Under the pieces are notes generated by a model. The model ran no database searches and was not told where the DNA came from. It saw only the letters and a list, made by a program, of their open reading frames with translations. From the NCBI GenBank assembly GCA_021731425.1, contig JAKFXJ010000274.1:1-5916 (forward strand): DNA of 5,916 nt. The letters run 5' to 3'. Shown piece after piece: positions 1 through 5,245 of the stretch. This stretch comes from Limnohabitans sp. (GTDB lineage: Bacteria > Pseudomonadota > Gammaproteobacteria > Burkholderiales > Burkholderiaceae_C). Both the position numbers and the translations under genes were made by a program. The number at the start of each line of letters is the position of its first letter. Position 1 is the stretch's first letter.

Positions 1-86
1 GGCGGTTGCACTCCACGTTGGGCTACGTCAGTCCGATGCAGTTTGAAAAACGCTGGGACGCGGCACAGCAATTGAAGGCCGCATAA
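1..86 (+). CDS. IS3-family transposase OrfB, C-terminal fragment
   Basis: The open frame enters from the left edge (first full codon at 3) and ends with TAA at 84-86, giving 27 residues. They include LHSTLGYVSPMQFEKRW, the characteristic C-terminal tail of the IS3-family DDE transposase OrfB (integrase core, rve superfamily), in which an HS.LGY.SP..FE motif follows the catalytic Glu. The protein would catalyse cut-and-copy transposition, normally as an OrfAB frameshift fusion. Only the tail is present, so integrity of the catalytic domain cannot be judged. The fragment ends at the normal family position, just inside the IS end, so the 3' part is not truncated. The family is secure from the motif; the subgroup is not assignable. 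Confidence 0.85.
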   Translation, partial: RLHSTLGYVSPMQFEKRWDAAQQLKAA

Positions 87-125
87 TGAAGTGGCTAAGC
101 GGTACGTCAAACAGGGGCAGGTTCA
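1..125 (+). mobile_element. Right end of an IS3-family insertion sequence (partial)
   Basis: This stretch holds the end of an IS3-type transposase frame (stop at 84-86), followed by about 39 noncoding bases ending in ...GGGGCAGGTTCA at 125. Read inward on the other strand, the end starts TGAACCTGCCCCTGTTT. That resembles the TGAACC-rich terminal inverted repeats of many IS3-family elements and has the 5'-TG...CA-3' terminus expected for them. The left end and the rest of the transposase lie outside the window, so neither the inverted-repeat match nor the 3-4 bp target duplication (which would begin at 126) can be confirmed. The exact boundary at 125 is inferred. Confidence 0.75.
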
Positions 126-138
126 CTGGTCTTCAAAT

Positions 139-528
139 TCAGTTGCATGTCCGATTGGCACGCAATTTCTTCGTGTGGTCTAGAAGAGCTAGGGCGCTCT
201 TGTAAGACTTGACTTTTGCATTGGCCAAAAATGCATTTCTCGAGCCTGCTTGATCAATGCGGGCTATCACCCTCAGTGCCTGCTCTGCCGCAAGTCTGCC
301 GTTGGCACAGATGGCTTTTTTGTTTTGCTCAGTGACAGTTGCAAGACAAGGTTTGATGTATTGATCTAACTTTTCATCCAGGCTATTTAGCTCACTGCTT
401 TGACTGATGTGATTGACTGCGATTGTTTGCAATGAATCGGGCAATTGAGAACAATTTTCAATGGCCAAGGCAGGCAGGGTGATAGCCATGCCGGCTGCGA
501 GTACAAGCGATGCGGGGTTCATTTTCAT
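139..528 (-). CDS. Small secreted protein of unknown function, four cysteines
   Basis: I do not recognise this 129-residue protein. Residues 1-22 form a clear Sec signal peptide: Lys at position 2, a hydrophobic core SLVLAAGMAITLPA, and an ALA cleavage site before Ile23. The mature part of about 107 residues is polar, probably mostly helical, and has four cysteines (Cys26, 61, 74, 128) that could form two periplasmic disulfides. No catalytic motif or membrane segment is visible after the signal. ATG at 528 is used because it gives a complete signal peptide; the upstream Shine-Dalgarno is weak, and a second ATG two codons in is an alternative. GC is about 47% by hand count, well below its neighbours, and the stop is 13 bases from the presumed IS end. 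This suggests accessory or horizontally acquired DNA. It may be transcribed alone, since 49 bases separate it from the upstream gene. Function unassigned. Confidence 0.65.
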   Translation of the reverse strand: MKMNPASLVLAAGMAITLPALAIENCSQLPDSLQTIAVNHISQSSELNSLDEKLDQYIKPCLATVTEQNKKAICANGRLAAEQALRVIARIDQAGSRNAFLANAKVKSYKSALALLDHTKKLRANRTCN

Positions 529-577
529 ATTTCGAGCTTCAGTTTGTCATCTATGTTGATTTTGGCATGCAATGTCA

Positions 578-808
578 TCAAACCCAACCCTGCCGCCACA
601 CGCTGTCGTCCTGCAGATCCCGCCAGGCGATGACCTGAACCGCCTTGGAAAACACCGCCTCGATTTCTACCGATTCAATGGGGTCGGTGGGCTCATCGGG
701 TTGAATCACCCGGCTGACCAAAAAGTGCTTTTGCTTGGCCACAGGTTTGACCGCAGTCCATTTGGTGAGCAGCAGTTTTTTGGGGTTCAGCGGGTTCATG
801 GCTTGCAT
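578..808 (-). CDS. Trp-rich conserved hypothetical protein, TIGR02450 type
   Basis: This 76-residue protein (73 from the second Met) has the pattern I associate with the TIGR02450 Trp-rich family: NPKKLLLTKWTAVKP near the N-terminus, KHFLVSRVI in the middle, then an acidic stretch VEIEAV and a C-terminal AWRDL...WRQGWV. There are four Trp in 73 residues, three of them in the last 15. Homologues are small soluble proteins of unknown role. Two starts compete. ATG at 808 (MQAMNP...) has GGGA six bases upstream and overlaps mltB by 13 bases. ATG at 799 forms an ATGA stop/start overlap with mltB and matches the usual MNP-like N-terminus, but lies 15 bases from that ribosome site. Either way it is probably translated by coupling to mltB and co-transcribed with it. 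The family call is from memory of its motif; no function is claimed. Confidence 0.82.
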   Translation of the reverse strand: MQAMNPLNPKKLLLTKWTAVKPVAKQKHFLVSRVIQPDEPTDPIESVEIEAVFSKAVQVIAWRDLQDDSVWRQGWV

Positions 809-2052
809 TGCATTTCCCGCGCGACCGCTTCGGCCAACTCAATCACCGCCATGGCGTAGTAGCTGGACCAGTTGTAGCGTGTGATGGCATAGAAGTTCTC
901 CGTGCCAGCCACATAGGTGGGGGCATCGGGCCCGTTGAGCAGTTCGATCAAGGCCAGTGGGCCTGGGTGCTGCAGCGCGGCGCCTGACAGGGCCGCACCT
1001 TGGCCCACAAAGCTGGCCACGCTGAAGGTGGGCAGGATGTCGGGGGCGAGCAGGCTGTCCATGTTGGATTGGCCGGGTGTCAGGGTGACCGGGTAATGCG
1101 TGGGCATGCCGGGGCGCCAGCCAAAGGCCTTGAAGTAATTGGCCACCGAGCCGATCGCGTCGGTGGGGCTGCCAAACAGGTCGATGCGTCCGTCCCCATC
1201 AAAGTCCACGGCAAATTTGGCCCAGCTGGACGGCATGAATTGCGGCAGGCCCATGGCCCCGGCGTAGCTTCCCCGGATGTTGAGAGGGTCGGCCCCGCTG
1301 CGTGAGGTGAGCAACAAAAATTGCTCTAGCTCGCTTTGGAAAAAGGCTTGGCGTGCAGCCGCTCGGGGGTGGGCACTGGGGAAGTGAAAGGCCAGTGTGG
1401 CCAGGGCGTCAAGAATGCGGAAGTTGCCAGTGTTTTGGCCGTACAAAGTTTCCACCCCAATGATGCCGACGATGACCGATGCGGGCACGCCGTATTCACG
1501 CTCGGCCCGCTCTAAAGCGTTGCGGTGGTTTTGCCAAAAGCGCAGGCCCGCCTGGATTCGGATGGGTTCAATGAATCGGGCGCGGTAGGCGGCCCAGTTT
1601 TTGGCGGTGGGGCTGCTGGGGGGCAGCACCAGCCTCTCGACCGAGGAAAGGCGCTGCGCCTGTGCCAAGGTGTTTTGGACCCAGATCGGGTCCAGCTGCA
1701 GGCGCTGTGCGGCATCTTGCACCCAGGCCTGGGTTTGCGCGGTGCTGGCCAGGGGCATGCCCGTCACCGCGGCCTGGCGAGCAGGGCGCAGCGCCTGTTT
1801 TTTAGGGGCCGCATTTTTTTTGCGCTGCGGCTTCTTGGCTTGGGCGGCTTGGGCAGGTTGTGCCTTGGGTTTGGCTGCCCTCTTGGCCTGTTGGGGCTCA
1901 GCGCCTGGAGCCGTTTGAGCGTGAACGGGTGTGATGGCCGCGGCCCATGCAGTCAGAGCGCCCACCACCAGAGCCAGTCCCATGGAGGCCAAGCCCTGAA
2001 TGGGTTTGTGGAGGCTGGACTTGGGATGGGGTTTGATCACATGCATTGCCAT
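796..2052 (-). CDS. mltB: Lytic murein transglycosylase B (membrane-bound lytic transglycosylase family 3)
   Basis: This protein cleaves the MurNAc-GlcNAc bond of peptidoglycan in the periplasm, forming 1,6-anhydroMurNAc. Of 418 residues, about 1-46 form a long N-region and signal peptide ending VHA-Q. Residues 47-95 are an Ala/Lys/Pro-rich basic linker. About 105-415 are the SLT_2/MltB catalytic domain. The catalytic Glu is Glu201 in VGIIGVETLYG, followed by the family motif GSYAGAMGLPQFMPSSW (261-277), an EF-hand-like Ca2+ loop DFDGDGRIDL (283-292), and the late motif TENFYAITRYNWSSYYA (384-400). All key residues are present. There is no Cys at the signal cleavage site, so unlike E. coli MltB it does not look like a lipoprotein and may be soluble or signal-anchored. 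The ATG at 2052 has no good Shine-Dalgarno; Met3 (ATG at 2046) is an alternative start. It is the first gene of a unit with the overlapping Trp-rich gene and is divergent from the deacetylase gene. Confidence 0.95.
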   Translation of the reverse strand: MAMHVIKPHPKSSLHKPIQGLASMGLALVVGALTAWAAAITPVHAQTAPGAEPQQAKRAAKPKAQPAQAAQAKKPQRKKNAAPKKQALRPARQAAVTGMPLASTAQTQAWVQDAAQRLQLDPIWVQNTLAQAQRLSSVERLVLPPSSPTAKNWAAYRARFIEPIRIQAGLRFWQNHRNALERAEREYGVPASVIVGIIGVETLYGQNTGNFRILDALATLAFHFPSAHPRAAARQAFFQSELEQFLLLTSRSGADPLNIRGSYAGAMGLPQFMPSSWAKFAVDFDGDGRIDLFGSPTDAIGSVANYFKAFGWRPGMPTHYPVTLTPGQSNMDSLLAPDILPTFSVASFVGQGAALSGAALQHPGPLALIELLNGPDAPTYVAGTENFYAITRYNWSSYYAMAVIELAEAVAREMQCKP

Positions 2053-2163
2053 GAGTTTAAACGCCGGGCGCGGGTGCCCGTGCTAAGCTGGAACCCTGAA
2101 AATTTGGTTAATTCTTCAAAAACAACAGCCTCGTTGGTTGTGATGCATCGGGAAGGCACATTC
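2053..2163. promoter_or_regulatory. Divergent intergenic region between mltB and the deacetylase gene
   Basis: These 111 bases must hold the 5' signals of both divergent genes. An AT-rich core lies at about 2098-2130. Two small symmetric elements sit on the mltB side: the 8-base palindrome GTTTAAAC at 2055-2062, directly before the mltB start where a ribosome site would be expected, and a GC hairpin (CGGGC 2065-2069 / GCCCG 2076-2080, 6-base loop). I see no promoter pair convincing enough to assign: TGCTAAGCT at 2081-2089 is only a poor extended -10 for the plus strand. The palindrome and hairpin could be an operator or leader structure, or chance. Confidence 0.3.
2151..2156 (+). promoter_or_regulatory. 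Ribosome binding site deciding the deacetylase start
   Basis: GGAAGG lies seven bases before ATG 2164. The same frame stays open far upstream, antisense to mltB, and offers earlier starts (GTG 2140, ATG 2143). This well-placed Shine-Dalgarno, together with the point where family similarity begins (GYFTHP...), favours ATG 2164. Confidence 0.7.
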
Positions 2164-3117
2164 ATGGGCGCGACAGGTTATTTCACCCATCCCTCTTGTT
2201 GGAAGCACGAGATGGGCGCGGGTCACCCCGAGTGTCCAGAGCGCTTGGGTGCTATCGAAGACCGCTTGCTGATCAGCGGGGTGGACATGGCTCTGCAAAG
2301 GCGAGAGGCCAGCCCCGCTTCGTTGGTCGACATCGAATTGGCCCACGGCCGCATGCATGTGGCGGCCTTGCGTGGTTTGGGCGATGCCTTGCGCGAAGAC
2401 ATGGCTGCGGGCGGTCCCACCCACACCAGCTTGGACCCGGACACCCTCATCAACGCCTACACCTGGGACGCAGCATTGGTCGCGGCGGGTGCTGCGCTCG
2501 ATGCGACCGACGCCGTGCTGGCGGGTGATCTTGAAAATGCCTTTTGTGCTGTGCGTCCGCCTGGTCACCACGCTTGCCGCGACAAGGCCATGGGTTTTTG
2601 TTTTTTCAACAACGTGGCCATCGCTGCCAAGTACGCGCTGGAGCGCCATGGGCTCAAGCGGGTGGCGATCGTGGATTTTGATGTGCACCACGGCAATGGC
2701 ACCGAAGACATTGTGGCGGGCGACGACCGCATCTTGATGGTGAGTTTTTTTCAGCACCCTTTTTACCCAGAAGGTGGCTCCACATCGACTGCGGCCAACT
2801 TGGTCAATTTGCCGGTGCCGGCCTACACCAGGGGCATGGACATCCGCGAGTTGGTGGACATGATGTGGTTGCCGCGCCTGGAGGCGCACAAGCCGGAGCT
2901 GATTTTCATCAGCGCGGGTTTTGATGCCCACCGCGAAGACGACATGGGCCAGATGGGCCTGGTGGAGCAGGACTACGCCTGGATCACCCAGCGCATCAAA
3001 GAGGTGGCGCTGCGTCACGCCAAGGGGCGCATCGTGAGCTGTCTGGAAGGCGGCTACAACCTGAGTGCGCTGGGGCGCAGTGTGGAAGCGCACTTGCGCG
3101 TGCTGGCCGACGTTTAA
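2164..3117 (+). CDS. Histone deacetylase family protein (class II-type, Zn-dependent deacetylase)
   Basis: This 317-residue protein belongs to the arginase/deacetylase-fold HDAC family, as do bacterial HDAH amidohydrolases and acetylpolyamine amidohydrolases. Such enzymes hydrolyse acetyl-amide bonds using Zn2+ in the cytoplasm. Motifs in order are: N-terminal HPECPERL (21-28); RPPGHHA with the catalytic His pair His135/His136; GFCFFNNVAIAA (144-155); DFDVHHGNGT with Zn ligands Asp173 and His175; SAGFDAH with Zn ligand Asp254; and LEGGYN with the transition-state Tyr298. The full catalytic set is conserved, so it should be active. The length matches compact bacterial members. The natural substrate (acetyl-lysine protein, acetylpolyamine or other acyl-amide) cannot be read from sequence. 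The frame is open from 1525, but that 5' part is antisense to mltB and is not coding. The next gene begins 36 bases downstream on the same strand, so co-transcription is possible. Confidence 0.93.
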   Translation: MGATGYFTHPSCWKHEMGAGHPECPERLGAIEDRLLISGVDMALQRREASPASLVDIELAHGRMHVAALRGLGDALREDMAAGGPTHTSLDPDTLINAYTWDAALVAAGAALDATDAVLAGDLENAFCAVRPPGHHACRDKAMGFCFFNNVAIAAKYALERHGLKRVAIVDFDVHHGNGTEDIVAGDDRILMVSFFQHPFYPEGGSTSTAANLVNLPVPAYTRGMDIRELVDMMWLPRLEAHKPELIFISAGFDAHREDDMGQMGLVEQDYAWITQRIKEVALRHAKGRIVSCLEGGYNLSALGRSVEAHLRVLADV

Positions 3118-3137
3118 AACGGCTGGGGGTGAGGCTT

Positions 3138-3146
3138 TGGCACAAT
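3138..3146 (+). promoter_or_regulatory. Candidate extended -10 promoter element before the crotonase-like gene
   Basis: TGGCACAAT resembles an extended -10 (TGnTATAAT), with four of six hexamer matches. It ends seven bases before ATG 3154, and no Shine-Dalgarno is present in that gap. If it is real, transcription would start at or next to the ATG and give a leaderless message. No convincing -35 is seen. The call is an inference from spacing. Confidence 0.35.
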
Positions 3147-3153
3147 TGACGCC

Positions 3154-3954
3154 ATGACCGATTCAAACACCCCCAACACCCCCGAGCTGCTTCTGCACGA
3201 GCGCAACGCGCGTGGTGTGCACCGCTTGACGCTCAATAGCCCCGCCAGCTTCAACACCTTGAGCGAGGCGATGCTGACCGCGCTGCAAAAAGCATTGAAC
3301 GCGATTGGGCAGGACGAACAGGCCCGTGTGGTGGTGCTGGGCGCGGCGGGCAAGGCCTTTTGCGCCGGGCACAACCTCAAGGAAATGCGGGCCCAGCCCG
3401 AGCTGGCCTATTACCAGCAGCTGTTTGCCCAGTGCAGCCGCATGATGATGACGATTCAGAAACTGCCCGTGCCCGTCATTGCCCGGGTGCAAGGCTTGGC
3501 CACGGCGGCGGGTTGCCAGTTGGTGGCGCAGTGCGATTTGGCGGTGTCGGTCGACAGCGCCACTTTTGGGGTGAACGGCATCGATGTGGGCTTGTTTTGT
3601 GCCACGCCCAGTGTGCCGCTGGTGCGCAACATGCACGCCAAGCAGGCCATGGAGATGCTGCTGACGGGAGGCTTCATTTCAGCGGCCGAGGCCCAAAGCC
3701 GTGGGCTGGTGAACCGAGTGTGCGATGCGGCCGAACTGGATGCACAGATCGACGATTTGGTGAACGCCATTCTGGCCAAACCGCGTGAGGCTGTGCAGGT
3801 GGGCAAGGCCTTGTTTTACCAACAGCGCGAAATGGGCATTGAAGCGGCTTACCAGCTGGCAGGCCAAACCATGGCCTGCAACATGGTGCACGAGGTGGCG
3901 CAAGAGGGCGTGCAGGCCTTCATCGAGAAAAGGACACCGTCATGGCGGGCATGA
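3154..3954 (+). CDS. Enoyl-CoA hydratase/isomerase-family protein, ECHDC3-like
   Basis: This 266-residue protein has a complete crotonase fold and probably binds an acyl-CoA in the cytoplasm. The first oxyanion-hole loop is FCAGHNLKEM (69-78); the second is in GLATAAGCQLVAQCD (114-128, Gly120). Both catalytic glutamates of classical enoyl-CoA hydratase are replaced: the Glu144 equivalent is Gln122 (CQL instead of CEL) and the Glu164 equivalent is Gly142. The phrases TAAGCQLVA.CD, VGLFC.TP and EML.TG..ISA.EA match my recollection of human ECHDC3, so this is likely the bacterial form of that subfamily rather than a beta-oxidation hydratase. The reaction is therefore unassigned; thioester hydrolysis, isomerisation or a non-catalytic role are all possible. 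ATG 3154 has no Shine-Dalgarno. The 3' end overlaps the MscS-type gene by 13 bases. Confidence 0.9.
   Translation: MTDSNTPNTPELLLHERNARGVHRLTLNSPASFNTLSEAMLTALQKALNAIGQDEQARVVVLGAAGKAFCAGHNLKEMRAQPELAYYQQLFAQCSRMMMTIQKLPVPVIARVQGLATAAGCQLVAQCDLAVSVDSATFGVNGIDVGLFCATPSVPLVRNMHAKQAMEMLLTGGFISAAEAQSRGLVNRVCDAAELDAQIDDLVNAILAKPREAVQVGKALFYQQREMGIEAAYQLAGQTMACNMVHEVAQEGVQAFIEKRTPSWRA
3929..3934 (+). promoter_or_regulatory. Ribosome binding site of the MscS-family gene, inside the upstream gene
   Basis: AAAGGA lies seven bases before ATG 3942 and within the last codons of the crotonase-like gene. The alternative ATG at 3951 makes an ATGA stop/start overlap but would be 16 bases away, so 3942 is preferred. 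Confidence 0.65.
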
Positions 3955-5231
3955 GCAACATGGCGGTGGTTGATCCAATGGGTTTGTTGCTCGCTTTGGC
4001 GAGGCCCGAGTCTTTGATGGTCTTGGGTGCCTTTGCGGCTTGTTTGGTGCTGGCTTGGCTGATGACATGGGGCGTGCGCCGTGTGTTCAATGGTCAAGAC
4101 ATGGCCATTTTGCTGGGTCGCCAACTGGTGGATGGGGTGCTCTTTCCGGTGCTGCTTTTGGGGCTGACTTTTGTCGCCCGCACTTTGCTGACGCAGCAGC
4201 AACCCGCGTCCTTGTTTGTGATTTTGTTGCCTGTTTGCATTTCGCTGGCGGTGATCCGCTTGGGCGTGAAGGTGCTGCAGGTGGCGTTTTCCAATGCGCC
4301 CTTTGTGCGGGTGCTGGAGCGCACGATTTCCTGGCTGGCCTGGGGTGCCGTGGTGCTGTGGGTCACGGGCATTTTGCCTTTGGTGCTCAACGAGCTCGAT
4401 CAGATCAGCTGGAAGATCGGTGGCAGCGTGTTGTCGGTGCGCACCTTGATCGAGGGGGCGCTCACGGCCGGTGCGGTGCTGATTGTGGCGCTGTGGGTGT
4501 CGGCGGCCATCGAGGCGCGTTTGCTCAAGTCAGCCACAGGCAGCGACTTGTCGCTGCGCAAGGTCATCAGCAATACGGTGCGGGCATTACTCATGTTTGT
4601 GGGCTTGCTGATGGCGCTGTCTTCGGTGGGCATTGACCTGACGGCATTGTCTGTATTGGGTGGTGCGGTGGGTGTGGGCATTGGCTTTGGCTTGCAAAAG
4701 CTGGCTTCCAACTACGTCAGTGGTTTTGTTATCTTGGCCGAGCGCAGCATGCGCATCGGTGACATGGTGTTGGTGGACGGTTTTGAAGGGCGCATTGTCG
4801 ACATCAAGGCGCGTTACACCGTGATCCGTGCCCTGAATGGACGCGAGTCCATCGTGCCCAATGAGTTTTTGATCATCAACCGGGTGGAAAACTTCACCTT
4901 GATGGACCCCAAACTGTCCCAGACCACCCTAGTTTCGGTGGCTTATGACAGCGATGTGGAACTGGTGCGGCGGCTTTTGATTGAAGCTTGCGAGAGCCAA
5001 GAGCGGGTGCTCAAAGACCCCGCGCCCAATGCCTTTTTGAGCCAGTTTGGCGCGGACGGTCTGGAGTTCACCGTGAGCTACTGGATTGCCGATCCAGAAA
5101 ATGGCCAATTGGCGCTGCGCTCGACCATCAACATGCTGATCTTGGCCGCGCTGCGTGAGCACAAGATCGAGATCCCGTACCCGCAGAGGGTGATGCACAT
5201 GGTGGGTGCGGCCAAGCCGGGTCAGGCTTGA
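3942..5231 (+). CDS. MscS-family mechanosensitive ion channel
   Basis: This 429-residue inner-membrane protein should open under membrane tension to release solutes during hypo-osmotic shock. Hydrophobic segments lie at about 24-44, 65-83, 90-107, 129-149, 170-190 and 212-230, followed by the Gly-rich pore helix at about 234-264. It is therefore larger than E. coli MscS (286 residues, three segments). The signature SVGIDLTALSVLGGAVGVG, then IGFGLQKLASNYVSGFVIL, is the MscS TM3 plus turn. The following MRIGDMVLVDGFEGRIVDI begins the beta domain, and IVPNEFLIINRVENF is typical of this subfamily. The C-terminal alpha/beta domain ends in IPYPQRVMHM. By alignment with MscS, Val245 and Phe249 replace the Leu105/Leu109 seal and Lys253 replaces Gly113. 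The start at 3942 is chosen from AAAGGA seven bases upstream. It overlaps the crotonase-like gene and is probably translationally coupled to it. Confidence 0.94.
   Translation: MAGMSNMAVVDPMGLLLALARPESLMVLGAFAACLVLAWLMTWGVRRVFNGQDMAILLGRQLVDGVLFPVLLLGLTFVARTLLTQQQPASLFVILLPVCISLAVIRLGVKVLQVAFSNAPFVRVLERTISWLAWGAVVLWVTGILPLVLNELDQISWKIGGSVLSVRTLIEGALTAGAVLIVALWVSAAIEARLLKSATGSDLSLRKVISNTVRALLMFVGLLMALSSVGIDLTALSVLGGAVGVGIGFGLQKLASNYVSGFVILAERSMRIGDMVLVDGFEGRIVDIKARYTVIRALNGRESIVPNEFLIINRVENFTLMDPKLSQTTLVSVAYDSDVELVRRLLIEACESQERVLKDPAPNAFLSQFGADGLEFTVSYWIADPENGQLALRSTINMLILAALREHKIEIPYPQRVMHMVGAAKPGQA
5213..5230. terminator. Weak hairpin at the convergent gene junction
   Basis: CAAGCC (5213-5218) pairs with GGCTTG (5225-5230) around a six-base loop, spanning the last codons and stop of the channel gene. 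It faces the 3' end of the minus-strand dehydrogenase gene 14 bases away. No uninterrupted T-run follows on either strand, so at best it is a weak bidirectional terminator; it may be chance. Confidence 0.2.
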
Positions 5232-5245
5232 GTGGGGCTGAGGCT

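Noticed and set aside
529..577. Promoter or terminator between the Trp-rich gene and the secreted-protein gene
   Set aside because: The 49 bases show only a poor TTGATG-type -35 with no matching -10 at a good distance, and no stable hairpin with a T-run.
1525..2163. In-frame upstream extension of the deacetylase frame (213 codons, antisense to mltB)
   Set aside because: It is exactly opposite the well-supported mltB gene, has low-complexity Gly/Leu/Arg-rich translation, and a good ribosome site supports ATG 2164. It is a shadow of high-GC codon structure.
2116..3093. Long 325-codon minus-strand open frame opposite the deacetylase gene
   Set aside because: His/Gln/Arg/Val-rich translation without any family motif, fully covered by the conserved deacetylase on the other strand.
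3163..3636. 157-codon minus-strand frame opposite the crotonase-like gene
   Set aside because: His/Gln/Arg-rich shadow with no recognisable motif.
4040..4636. 198-codon plus-strand frame inside the channel gene
   Set aside because: Gly/Ala/Cys/His-rich translation typical of an out-of-frame reading; the MscS signature is in the other frame.
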